Part shown: one piece after another, positions 1 to 9,424 of the stretch
How positions within the stretch are numbered: position 1 is the first letter of the stretch
Layout of the letters: each line of letters starts with the position of its first letter
NCBI RefSeq assembly: GCF_900343025.1
Contig: NZ_OUND01000007.1
Location: forward strand, 1-48,873
DNA length: 48,873 nt
Source: Arsenophonus endosymbiont of Aleurodicus floccissimus
GTDB lineage: Bacteria > Pseudomonadota > Gammaproteobacteria > Enterobacterales > Enterobacteriaceae
Reading direction: 5' to 3'
Program-made: the position numbers and the translations under genes
The notes under the pieces: model-generated
What the model saw: the letters and a program-made list of their open reading frames with translations, nothing else
Told to the model about the DNA's origin: nothing
The model's database searches: none

Positions 1-40
1 CTGATGGGTTGCGCCCATGCCAACGGTGGTATTGCCAATT
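1..40. other. Misjoined contig end (copy of 3672-3711)
   Basis: These 40 bases are identical to 3672-3711 inside traB. They switch abruptly at about base 40 into traC sequence that matches 44326 onward. No biological junction of traB and traC exists in the second copy, where the same traC sequence continues smoothly to the left. It is best read as a chimeric read or assembly artefact. Confidence 0.85.
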
Positions 41-2050
41 AAATAACACCACCATTAACAAACACGATTCGCTTTTAAGCCCCCAAGTTCGGTGACCACA
101 AAGCGCATATCAGACTTTAAGGTTGGATCACTGCTGTTAAAGTATTTGCCGTATATTCCTTTGGTAGTATATTTATTCAACAATACCAGAATTTCATCAA
201 TGCGACCGGTGATACGGCTAGCGGCCTTAATTTTACCGCGATGTTTTTTTAGATAATTAATGACATCATCAATGCGCATATCTTGTTTTTTGTCAGGCCA
301 GGATTCGGTGATAGCGTCCAGTATCAACGATTCATGCACTTCATCCATCAATCCATTTGGGACTGGCCAGAATGCACAACTGGTCACGAATGCGCTCAGC
401 GCTCAAGGTGATATCGGTGATATTGGTAAACGGATTAAAGCGCAAGGTTTCCCCGTTAATGTAAGTGCCACCGACACTCTGGCAAAAGGTTTTGTAACTA
501 TCGCCTATATCAAAGATGGACAAATACCCGTCACTGTCTAGCACCTGTCTGGCAATCGTTTGTGCCAGCACCGATTTCCCCGCCCCTGCGGTACCGGATG
601 CAAACCAGTTGAAATTAGTATTTGGCAAACTGCCATCAAAAATATCCAGAAACGCCAGTTGATGGCGGTAACTCGGGAACACAATCCCTACCTGACTGAG
701 TTTGTTATCGGCGATAATTGGCATGAGATTGACCGCCTGAAAAGATTCCGCCCGCTGAATCACACCGATTTTTTAAAAGTCTTTCCAGAGCTTCGAGTTA
801 TCGCCTACCGCAAAGGGCAGGTGACCCAAGAAGTTCCGCATCTGCATTAAATCTGCTCTCACCATATTAAGCCCCTACATGGCAAACACTTTTTTGGTGC
901 GCTCAGCTTCTTTAGCCACTTCTTCATCATCACAACAAAAGAGGGTGACGCCGAAGTAATAACCGGACAATGACGTCGCGGTGAACAGCAAGCCTTCGCG
1001 CAAGTGTTTCCATTCCGCGTGCTGGCGTTTGGTTGATGCGATATATTTGGCGTAAGAGGAGGCGACTTTACGTTCTAAATCCAGAAACTGCTTATTGGCG
1101 TCAGCCTGACTACGCGACTGGTCTTCGGTTTGAATAATAAAGCTCATCACAAATGGGCAACGGATGCCGTTTTACGGATTGAGTAAATTAGAAATGATGT
1201 TGCCTTTTTGCCAGAGATAGTGCTCTCTGGGATTACTGTCGAGATTAAAATGAATGGCACGGGTGGAAAACGGTTTGTCTTCTTCATTTCGGCCAGTGAT
1301 TTCCACATACCCAGACTTAAACCAGTAGCGGGTGTTGTTCTGCACAATCTGCTGATTAATGTCTTTGTCTTCTATCCACTCTGATGAATACGGTTTTAAT
1401 CTTTCCGTATCCTGGTTAATCATTTTCCGCATCATCTGCAAAAAAAAACGGGTGATTGACGCATTGTCAGCGTGGATATCGGACGCATTGAGCGCACTTA
1501 ATAGATTACGCCGAATTTCACGCACTTTAATGATTTCACTTTCAGTGACTCGCTTGCATGGCTGGCAGAAGGCAAAATACAGATGATAATCTCTCAGCGT
1601 CAACGGCAGATTTTGCGGATTAGCAAACTGATTACGCGCAGCATCCAGATAAAAACCCTGCGTAATTTGATTGCATTCATCGGCACGATTGCCTTGCCAG
1701 CTAAAATCACGCAATCCGGTGGTTAATTTCTCATACACCGTTTGACTGGACAGCAAAATCACCTGCAGCAGAATATCGCGCGGTAAATTGTTCTTAACCA
1801 GTTCTTCTAATGATTCGACCAGCTTTTCATTTTCGCCTATTAAGGGCTGCGCTTCCAGTAAAAATCCCTGTGAGTGCTGGTGAATGAAAAGTTGATGGTC
1901 GCTGTCATAATCCCGATAGGGTAATAAGTCGTGTAAATGCGGATAATCCATCGACTCGAGCTTTTTCATCGTTTCACGGGTGGTGTCTTTTTCTATTAAA
2001 GCATTGGCCACCAGTTCAATGATTTTCAGTGGATTGACGTGTTTTAGCAT
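41..2050 (-). pseudogene. traC: traC, F-type transfer ATPase (left copy, C-terminus cut by contig end)
   Basis: TraC is the VirB4-like ATPase that powers F-pilus assembly at the inner membrane. The start is the ATG at 2050, overlapping the traV stop as TGATG. A frame of about 290 codons runs to 1172, then the reading frame changes near 1150, 870, 765 and 385. The Walker A motif GTAGAGKS lies at about 572-595. All these breaks are also in the right-hand copy, where an extra G at 45734 adds one more. The rest of the protein (Walker B and C-terminus) is found at 43763-44325. Identity rests on length, motifs and position after traV. Confidence 0.85.
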
Positions 2051-2581
2051 CACACCTTCTCCACATTTGCCCAGCTAGCCGGTGTCGTCAGGAAATAAAC
2101 CACTTCACCGGCATGGACGACCTCATCCGGTGACACATAAGGTGCAATCCAGGCGCGCGTAATGCGCTCCACTTGCCGTGATGGCGCACTGATTTCACCC
2201 CAGACAAAGGGCTTGCAAGACACGCCATATTGGAAGGCGTAGTTGATTGATTCGTTAACCAGCGTAAGACAGATTTTTAGCCGGTAATGGTAATGGGTTG
2301 TTTCTATTCTGCGGTCGCTCGGTTAACACCGTCACCGCGGGTTCCAAATTGCTTAACTGAATAAAGCGGTAAGCCGATAGATTCAATCCTGTAGCGGACT
2401 TGACGACCTCCCCTTTATATTGCGCCGTTGAGTGGCTGGCGGTATCGGTCATCGCATCCGCCTCACTCATCCAGTAACCGGAATCTTTGGCCGGTTTACC
2501 AAATTCAACCTCACTATTTATCCCCGCGCAACCGGAGAGCAATATTACGCTACTGATAAGCCATACGCGATACCTCAACAT
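2050..2581 (-). pseudogene. traV: traV, outer-membrane lipoprotein of the transfer pore (frameshifted)
   Basis: TraV is the lipoprotein that anchors TraB and TraK in the outer membrane part of the F transfer channel. A lipoprotein signal with lipobox LLSGC (Cys18) opens the frame at 2581. The frame stops at 2255, but the missing C-terminus continues in another frame to 2050. It contains WIAPYV and a final aromatic-rich segment like that of F TraV (WIAPYI). One frameshift near 2270 therefore separates two recognisable halves. The gene overlaps the upstream membrane gene by a few bases and the traC start by TGATG. Confidence 0.85.
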
Positions 2582-2886
2582 GATGTTGACGTCTTCTTGT
2601 TAGGTTTTTTTTGAAAAATCCCGAGAGCCAGTCGCAACATACAAAGCATCAGTGTGATGGCGAGTGACAGACGAAAAACGGGAGTGAACAGGTCAATGGC
2701 TTTATCAATAGTTAAGTATATTGCTTCCGGTTCAAACGGATAACTTATTGACAAATTTCCGCTTAATGCAAAAGCAAGCGTGAGCCAGACAAACGTCACG
2801 GAGAAATAAAGGCTGACATTCATTATCAGTTGCAAGCCATGCAGGGCGGTTTTTTTAACGATTGACGCATTCGGCTCAACTGGCAA
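2575..2886 (-). CDS. Small tra-operon membrane protein (traP/trbD/trbG position)
   Basis: This 103-residue protein has two hydrophobic segments, at about residues 25-48 and 70-92, and a basic C-terminus, so it is probably an inner-membrane protein. It lies between traB and traV, where F carries traP, trbD and trbG, but I cannot match it to any of these. Its first membrane segment (WLTLAFALSGNLS) resembles that of the next upstream gene at 3099-3320 (WLTIAFFYVGSLS), so the two look like diverged paralogues. The 3' end overlaps the traV start. Confidence 0.6.
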   Translation of the reverse strand: MPVEPNASIVKKTALHGLQLIMNVSLYFSVTFVWLTLAFALSGNLSISYPFEPEAIYLTIDKAIDLFTPVFRLSLAITLMLCMLRLALGIFQKKPNKKTSTSC

Positions 2887-3098
2887 AAGGCGACGCTTTT
2901 TGTTCTCACCACATTAAGGGGTGGGCGTTTAATGATGGGTCTCTACGCTAACGTATTCATGGATTTATTCCTCTTTGACTGGTTTCACCTGGGTTAATTT
3001 CGACAGAAAAGACGGATGATAAGTCGTAAATGTCAACGATCACCGAAAACTGATCCACTTTTTATCTAAATACGATCAATTAAAATTGATCCACTGCT
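2887..3098. other. Intergenic stretch with repeat remnant, no gene seen
   Basis: Between the two small membrane genes lies about 210 bp containing the 64-bp IS21-like end. Neither strand shows a convincing reading frame. A short proline-poor peptide could be read from 2965 on the minus strand but has nothing to support it. Confidence 0.4.
3031..3094. repeat. 64-bp solo IS21-like terminus
   Basis: This begins TGTCAACGATCACCGAAAAC and contains two spaced GATCA/TGATCCA modules, the style of many IS21-family ends. It is about 92% identical (5 differences in 64) to 31138-31201 in the same orientation. No transposase accompanies it. It abuts the 3' end of the small membrane gene at 3099, whose stop codon lies five bases away. 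I read it as the remnant of a deleted insertion. Confidence 0.6.
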
Positions 3099-3320
3099 TT
3101 ATTCGGTTATTGCTCCTAAGCGCCGCTTATCTTTCAATCGATAGCTTTCATCTCTAAATTTAAAGCCATCATCCGTTGATAAAGACCCAACATAAAAGAA
3201 GGCAATCGTTAACCAGAAAAAGATAACCGGTAAGTAAAAAAAGCCGTTTTTAATCAGTTGTAACGTGTGTTCAACGCCATGATTAATGGCGACGATGATT
3301 TTTATGGCTAACGTGTTCAT
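3099..3320 (-). CDS. Small membrane protein paralogous to 2575-2886 (possibly truncated)
   Basis: This 73-residue protein starts at an ATG overlapping the traB stop and has one clear membrane segment at residues 26-48. Its central part (LIKNGFFYLPVIFFWLT) resembles residues 20-37 of the next gene. That gene has a second membrane segment which this one lacks, and this frame ends right beside the IS21-like remnant at 3094. The element may have removed the original C-terminus. Function unknown; position suggests a role in, or passenger status within, the tra operon. Confidence 0.5.
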   Translation of the reverse strand: MNTLAIKIIVAINHGVEHTLQLIKNGFFYLPVIFFWLTIAFFYVGSLSTDDGFKFRDESYRLKDKRRLGAITE

Positions 3321-4643
3321 GGTTTCGCACTGCCGTTATTTGACAGTGGTTTTGTTGGTGTGATAAAATCGGATAAATCCATTGAAGTTGCACTGCCTAA
3401 CTGATTGAGCAACTCCGGCGGAAGGTTGGTTTTTACGCTGTTGCTGACGTTTTTAACCATTTGGATGGGTAGTTCACCGGCCTTTTTCGCTGCCAGGTCT
3501 TCAATAAATTCCGCCTTAAACCCTTTTTGAAAAACGACTTCGACGCGATTGTCTGCCCCAATCTGGGTAACCGGATGATATTGCTCGGCACGTTCAATGT
3601 AATGCCAGTTTATTGGCTGCGGTCGACGCCCCACTACCGAGCGCCTGTCTGGCGATTTCCTGGGTAGGGGCCTGATGGGTTGCGCCCATGCCAACGGTGG
3701 TATTGCCAATTTGCGAGAAGGCGTTACCAAAACCCCCTAATGCGCCTGCGCTAAAGGCCAGCCCGAGCATGGCACCATTTCGCATCACCGGTATGCCTTT
3801 AATGCCGTTTTTGCCATAAAAGCCCACATGCCCTTCAACCACCTGGTCAATATGTTTGTTGTTAATGACACACGACAGGCGCTCTAACCTCACTTCTGCC
3901 CGTTCGCTGGAAATTTCTCCCCAGGCCGATGCAGTGACAAAGCAGTGTGTTAACCTGTCGAGCTTTTGGTTGCCCGGCAGATGAGCAAGTTCGGTTAATT
4001 TAAACTGCATGGCGACTTTTTTGGTTTCGCCTTTTACAGACGCATTGGCATCCGTCCCTTCCAGCACAATGGCGGTTGAAAACGTCCCCGGGGGGGACAT
4101 AAAAGCCCGATGAAGCATTGTTTTCTTTTTTTGGAGAAGTAAAGCGGGTACTTTCCAACTGACCTTTTGATGGCAGGATAGCGATTTGAGGGGGATGATT
4201 CACTTGACTTGCTCCTGGTGTTGGACTGCTCTCCCCCTCCATCGCTTTTTTATTATTCTGAATTTCAGCTTGAAGTTGACCGACATTGGCCTTTAACTGG
4301 CTATTTTCGTTTTTAATCGCATCAAAATCGCGCTTGATACCCTGGAATTTCTTTTAGCAGTACGTCCATTGTCTGCCGATTCGCTTTTTCGCTTAGCTGC
4401 GCATCCGTGACTACATTACCTTGCACCTTGTTATCAAAGGTATTATTGGTAATTGCACCGGTTAAATCCGGCTCCTGAGTGGTAGAGTTACCTGATTGCG
4501 CAGTGCGGGTCAGCAGCGGTTAGTTCAACCCTTGAGGCTTGCCTGTTTATCCACCAAAGTAGCGTAAAAATCGCCACCACACCCAGGTCAATTGCACTAA
4601 ATACCACCTTTTGATTTTTGCTGATAAAATAATTGATATTCAT
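3317..4643 (-). pseudogene. traB: traB, transfer-channel scaffold (multiple frameshifts)
   Basis: TraB is the VirB10-like protein that spans inner membrane, periplasm and outer-membrane complex. The ATG at 4643 overlaps the traK stop (ATGA). A membrane anchor (about residues 13-32) and a long coiled-coil region follow, then the beta-barrel domain with SSERAEVR, GKNGIKG and VMRNG, and the tail ERAEQYHPV, all as in F TraB. The frame changes near 4515, 4340, 4100 and 3600, so four or five pieces make up one gene of normal length. The stop overlaps the next gene by four bases. Confidence 0.9.
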
Positions 4644-5367
4644 TCCAGTTTCTCCTTAATCAGAAGAAACAGTGTGACCTGCTCATGGGGTCGTAAGGTG
4701 TTAACAGTCGGATTAAACGCAATGGCCATGGCTTGCGGTACCCAGAAAGCCCGCTCATCCAACCGAATGGGCTGGGTCGTTTTGTTCTCGATATTGACTT
4801 GCAGTAGCCTTATGCTATTACCCTTAAAGCTCACACTGTCCCGAAAACGAAAATTGGCTAATGCTGACGCTGACCAGTTGACGTTTACGCGACCATTTTT
4901 AACAAAACCGGTGGGAATGTTGTCGTTCATCGCCGCTGTGAAGGTACGGGTAATAAACTGACTGTAAAAATTGCTGGTCTTTTCCCACTCTTACGCAACC
5001 GCATCAGCTTTTGCTTCAGCATTCATCACACTGACATTAATACCCTGGGATTTTTTAACGGGGTTCTCATTAACCGTAAAACCAAACCCCTTTTCGGTTT
5101 CGATGTAGAGCGAAAACGGCACGGTTTCCTCGGTGGCGAAAATCAATGCCCCGCTATCAGTGGCTTTTTTATCGGCAAGTTTGCCGGCGGCGCTATTGGC
5201 TTCCACTATCCGGTCGTTCATCACCGCAATCACATTGGGTTCACGATTACTCACGGTTAGTCGCACCACACTATGGAGGGGTAACGGTGAGGGGTAACGG
5301 TCAGGTTTTCTGCCCATACCGCAGCGGAAAGCAACGTTAAACTTAAGTAAAAAAGCAGCTTGTTCAT
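4640..5367 (-). pseudogene. traK: traK, outer-membrane secretin-like component (broken)
   Basis: TraK is the VirB9-like partner of TraB and TraV. The ATG at 5367 overlaps the traE stop (ATGA) and is followed by a signal peptide ending near AVWA. The frame shifts close to 5280, then continues with motifs shared with F TraK (an ETEKGF segment, later ENKT and FWVPQA). An in-frame TAA at about 4991 interrupts the rest, which resumes directly in the same frame to 4640. So there is one frameshift plus one nonsense codon in a gene of normal size. Confidence 0.85.
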
Positions 5368-5933
5368 ACCGATAACTCCACAAAATCCGTTAGTTTCAAT
5401 GCCCCGTCGCGGGTCTCAAGTCGTAAGCGATAATGCTTGTCGACCAGCTCCACCGCTTTAATGCCGTAGAAGAAATGCAATTCGCCGGTAATATCCACCA
5501 TACCGCTATCAGGGCTCACCTTGACTTCCTTCAGATAAAAGGTAGAGCTGGCTTCATTGATAGCCATCCGCTGACGCTCTTCGGCTAACACTTCGATTAA
5601 TTTTTCGCGTAAATGCGCATCACTGTAGGCCAGCAACAAATCATGACTGTCTTTGATGGTTTGCGCGGAGACATTCAGACGCAGATTAAGCAGACTTAAG
5701 GCCATCAGACGAAGGTAACGGGCGTCACCGTGGGTGCCGTGAAAGGCAAAGCCTTCGTGTTCAACCATCGGCATAATAATCGTTTGATGATTATTAATAA
5801 GCAGAGAAGTCAACTCCCTGTTCTGCATCAGTAGTCGATAACAAATCCACACACTTAAAATGGTTATCACCAAACAGGTCACAACCCCGATAGCTAATTG
5901 CTTTTGTGATGATTTTCGCAGTTAATAATCCAT
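5364..5933 (-). pseudogene. traE: traE, pilus assembly protein (stop at codon 4)
   Basis: TraE is the VirB5/8-like inner-membrane protein needed for F-pilus assembly. A membrane anchor near the N-terminus is followed by LRLNVSAQT and an EERQRM segment, matching F TraE (LRLNVSSET, EEAKR). The natural start appears to be the ATG at 5933, ten bases after the traL stop, but its fourth codon is TAA. From codon 5 the frame is open for 185 codons. An internal GTG at 5882 would lose part of the anchor. Either a nonsense mutation at the very start or an unusual start codon explains this. Confidence 0.8.
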
Positions 5934-5942
5934 GCGCGCGCC

Positions 5943-6240
5943 TCACGCTATCCAGTACCGTTTAAAACTTTCTGGTAATTCGATGATAAAAAAACGCATA
6001 ATGAAAGTTAGTAGACACCAGTACTCCAGCCCCAACAGATAACTTGACCCTTTGCCCTACTTAAGTCTGCGAAGCCCAACAAAAGCCACAGCTAATTCGG
6101 GGGCAAATTATCCACATATTGACGAAAATCGTGCAGATAATTAACGGCAAATAAACCACCACCTCATCCATCGGCAGCCCACAAAAACGGCGCTGATGCG
6201 TCAGTGTGGTCGGGAACTGATAACGAGAAGCGGCATCCAT
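5943..6240 (-). pseudogene. traL: traL, pilus assembly membrane protein (frameshifted)
   Basis: TraL is a small inner-membrane protein of the F pilus assembly complex. The ATG at 6240 overlaps the traA stop by one base. Residues 7-30 include YQFPTTLT and RFCGLPMDE, as in F TraL (YRFPETLT, WFGLPLDE). The frame breaks near 6085 and again downstream. The tail, with MRFFIIELPESF and YWIA, still ends at a stop at 5943, giving about 100 residues in total, the family size. Confidence 0.8.
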
Positions 6241-6581
6241 TAAATCAACCCGAAGACCACGTTAACAAACACAATCACCGCGGCAATTCCACCAAACACC
6301 GCCAGATTTTTAGTTTTTACGTAAGCAAAAATCGCCGCCAGGATTTCCACCAGATAACGGTTGAGCCTTTGCCAAAGGTGCTTTTCACCACCTCCTCGCC
6401 GCCACTGAATAAATCCCCCCGTTGTTGGTGGATCGGCATAAACCCGCATGGCAGGAAATAGCATTAGCATTCCCAAAAACATCATCGTTAATAACGATTT
6501 CTGTTGCTTTAAAACCTTCATGATGGCTACCGCACCCGCAGTGAAAGGGTTTTTTAGGCGTAAAGTGACCTTGCCGTTCAT
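6240..6581 (-). pseudogene. traA: traA, F-type propilin with two compensating frameshifts
   Basis: TraA is the propilin; the long leader (residues 1-49, ending RVYA) precedes the mature pilin. The 113-codon frame looks intact, but residues 54-83 are out of frame. Reading one base over gives DLFSGGEEVVKSTFGKGSTV, which matches the F pilin segment DLMASGNTTVKATFGKDSSV. The normal frame then resumes with the two hydrophobic pilin segments and the end FGLI. One indel lies in a run of six C (6415-6420) and the other near 6345-6352. An AAGGAG ribosome site precedes the ATG. It is the first gene of the tra operon. Confidence 0.85.
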
Positions 6582-6826
6582 TTAAGTCTCCTTAAAACGG
6601 TTAATGATTAAATTGAATAAAAAATTCAGCGTTGTTGTGCCGTACTAACCCTTAGTAACAGTTGGAATTTAGGCAATTAAAAATTAACAGTGGTTAATCT
6701 TATTGTTAATTAATTTCTCCTTTTAGATTTTTTAAAAGTGAAAAATTTATTTACTTTAAGGTATACCCTAAATTTCGGGATTAAAAGTGCTAAAAATTAC
6801 GTGGAAATTTTTTAAATTTGTGCTAA
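6582..6826. promoter_or_regulatory. tra operon upstream region, cut short by IS21 element
   Basis: About 245 bp of AT-rich sequence precedes traA. It should contain the tra operon promoter by position, but I cannot name -35 and -10 boxes with confidence. Short repeats of GTTAAT/ATTAAC type occur at 6690-6720 and could be regulator sites. No traY-like gene is seen. An IS21-family insertion begins at 6827, separating this region from everything upstream. Confidence 0.4.
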
Positions 6827-7089
6827 TGCGTATTACCATGAAAAAGATCACTTATTAACATCGATGGAGATCGCTTTGTGTCATTATCACAGAACCATTT
6901 TTAAATTAACTTCACTGATCTCCATCAGTCAATAGCGTTTGTATTTTTCGCATTGATTCTCCTTTTAGCTCTAGTTTGACGCTGCCATGAACTAGCCGAT
7001 CTAAGGTAAGCGTCGTTAAATCCGCACATTTTTTTACTTCTCCTAATTTGCCATCATGTTCATCTCTAAAAATTGAGGAGAAATATCAG

Positions 7090-7443
7090 ATGGGAGTTTA
7101 CCGTACAGATGATGAATGGCGAGCCATCATTGAAGCTAAGTAATGTTCTGGATTAAATCCAGCTCAGTATTGTCGTCAGAATACGATTACCCGCAGCGCA
7201 TTCTGCAATGCAAAAAAGCGGCTTTATCCTGTGAAAGAACAGCCCACGCATTTTATTCACGCCATGGCGCCAAATGCTATTATGACCTCCTGGGATGAAA
7301 AGTTGACGACTAAAATTTCCACGATAGAGAAGGCACAAACGCATCTGATTATCACCCTGTAGCTGTCTCATTGTACGTTACGGCTGACAACCGGAATTTC
7401 TCCGGGTTGGCTGGCAACCTTCATTCGCGAGATGGCACCATGA
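7090..7443 (+). pseudogene. tnpA: IS66 tnpA, broken by TAA stops
   Basis: This is the small accessory gene of IS66 elements, with a HTH-like segment. A GAGGAG ribosome site precedes the ATG. After EAK a TAA interrupts the frame, which continues in the same register with NPAQYCRQN, typical of the family's HTH region. A second in-frame stop follows LIITL and the tail resumes to a TGA that overlaps tnpB (ATGA). Confidence 0.75.
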
Positions 7444-7794
7444 AGATGTTTGTCGAAGTGCTGGCCATTTACCTCTATTCAGGTTATGTCAACTTTCGTA
7501 AAAGTATCAACGGCCAGTTGCTGATTATCGAGCAGGATATGGCACATTCCCCTTTCGATGAGGCCCTGTTAGTCTTCTGCAACCGACATCATGACAAGGT
7601 AAAAGCCCTTTACTGGGATAAAACCGGTTTCTGTCTCTGGTACAAACGCCTGGAGCAAGATTTTTTCCGTTGGCCTGCTGCCAGTTAAAAAAACCTTACA
7701 ATTGACCGAAGAACAGTGGTACTGGTTGCTCGCTGGTGTCGACCTGGCTAAAATGCGCCTGCACCAACCACTCAACTGCAGGATAGCCAGTTAA
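7440..7794 (+). pseudogene. tnpB: IS66 tnpB (Orf2), frameshifted
   Basis: This is the IS66 Orf2 protein, about 115 residues, required for transposition but of unknown biochemistry. The ATG at 7440 overlaps tnpA. The core YVNFRKSINGQ and the segment KALYWDKTGFCLWYKRLE match the family pattern (DMRKSFDGL, LYWDRNGFCLWYKRLE). One frameshift near 7685 separates the C-terminus, which continues with EEQWYWLLAGVD to a stop at 7794. Confidence 0.85.
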
Positions 7795-7835
7795 ATTTTG
7801 CGGAGGATTTTGCCGCGGCATGGTAAAGTCACCTC

Positions 7836-9424
7836 ATGAATATCTCGATAGATAACTTACCCAACGATATCAATTTGCTAAAACAGATTATCGTTGATTT
7901 TCAGCGCGAAAATCTTTATTGGCAGGAAAAATACCAAATTCTGCTGGGAAGAGTTGAATCTTTGCCGCCGAAAACGCTTTGGGCGCAGCGCCGAGCCTCT
8001 TTCCCCGTAGGGTGAGGTTTTTAACGAAGCTGAAGTTGAGGCGCATCGACCCGACGCGGCGCCCAGCGATGACAAAGCCTGTGAAACCCAATTATCTGAC
8101 GGGAATGATAGTATTACGGACGATGCCGTCCCGGATGCAACTGTTCCTTTGCCTGCGAAAAAACGCCACCCACACGACTACTCCCACCCCATCTGCCGCG
8201 TAGGGAAATTATTGTTCACCTACCGTCCAGGGAGCACGCGTGTGATTGCTGCCATCAGCCGATGCACGTGATGGGTGGAGAAGTGCGTGAAGAGCTTGAG
8301 TTTATACCCGCTCACGTGCAGGTTACCCGTTATATCCATGAAAAATACGGCTGTCGATACTGTGAGCAACATGGCACAGAAGGTAGTGTAAAGGTAGCCA
8401 CTCCGCCGCCGGCACTTATCCCTAAGAGTTACGCCACACCCTCGTTAGTAGCGCAAATTATCATCAACAAATTTCAGTTTGCATTGCCACTATACCGGCA
8501 GGAAACGTTGTTTGCTGGGCTTGATATCCCATTGAGCCGTCAGACGCAGAGCCAGTGGCTGCTGAAAGTCGCTGAACGGCTAAAGCCTCTACGTGTGCTA
8601 ATGCACAGGGCGTTGCTGGCGCAGCCGGTCATTTTCGCTGATAAGACCCCGCTTAACGTATTGAGCCAGGAAAATAGTCAAAGTTATATATGGCTGTATG
8701 GCACCGGTGGTGATGTGCGAAATGTGGAAGATAAACACCGCACCTGGTTATCTACGACTACCAGGACTCGCGCAGCGGGCGTTGCCCGAGCGAATTCCTG
8801 GTAAACTATACGGGGTATCTGCAAGTTGATGGCTACGCGGGTTATCATGGCACGGAAGCTCAACTCTTGGCTGCATGGCGCATGCGCGCCGTAAATTTGA
8901 AGAGGCTCGGCGAGCCCAGCCGAATACCAAAGTAGGCAAAGCCATTTGGGCCTTAGGGTTAATTCAGAAACTGTACCGGATAGAAAAAACGTGTCAAGGG
9001 CTTTCTCCTGAAGAGATTTACCGACGGCGACAGAGCGAAGCGCGTCCATTGATGGAGGAGTTTGAAGCCTGGTTATCAAAGACGAAGGTGCTACCGAAAG
9101 ACTATCTAGGTAAAGCCATTGGTTATTGTCAAAAACAATGGCCAAAGCTGATGCACTATCTGGAGGATGGTCGTTTGAGTATCGACAACCACCGCGCCGA
9201 ACAGGCGATAAAGCCTTTTGTAATTGGTAGAAAAAATTGGCTGTTTGCCAATACGGAATCGGGTGCCCATGCCAGCGTGCTATTGTACAGCCTGATGGAA
9301 AGTGCACGCATCAATGGACTTAATCCGTACGGATTATCTTTTGGCGCTGCTGACGGCGCTAAAATCCCCAGATGAGGATATCGACTGGAACGCACTACCA
9401 CCCTGGAAAATCACCTTACCTTAA
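7836..9424 (+). pseudogene. tnpC: IS66 tnpC transposase, multiple frameshifts
   Basis: This is the IS66 DDE transposase (usually about 510 residues). The coiled-coil N-terminus, the zinc-binding CxxC segment (YGCRYCEQHG), the core (VIFADKTPLN) and the C-terminal motif SIDNHRAEQAIKPF with GRKNWLF are all recognisable. They are spread over at least three frames, with breaks near 7975, 8200, 8260, 8750-8880 and 9330. It ends at 9424, 40 bp from the right end of the element. Confidence 0.88.

Larger units (their letters stand above)
41..4586. repeat. Left copy of the end overlap (circular contig)
   Basis: This stretch repeats at 44326-48873 with an offset of 44285, rising to 44287 after two single-base indels. 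The overlap ends exactly at the last base of the window, as expected for an untrimmed circular assembly. Differences seen are four substitutions at 82, 85, 88 and 91, one missing G after the A run ending at 1448, and one missing T after the G run ending at 4096. A true tandem duplication cannot be excluded from sequence alone. Confidence 0.9.

Noticed and set aside
260-850. Plus-strand frames of 93 and 96 codons across traC
   Set aside because: They are shadows of the traC coding strand; the opposite strand carries Walker A and VirB4-type sequence.
8684-9307. 207-codon minus-strand frame
   Set aside because: It is a shadow of the IS66 transposase; its reverse strand reads the conserved HRAEQAIKPF region.
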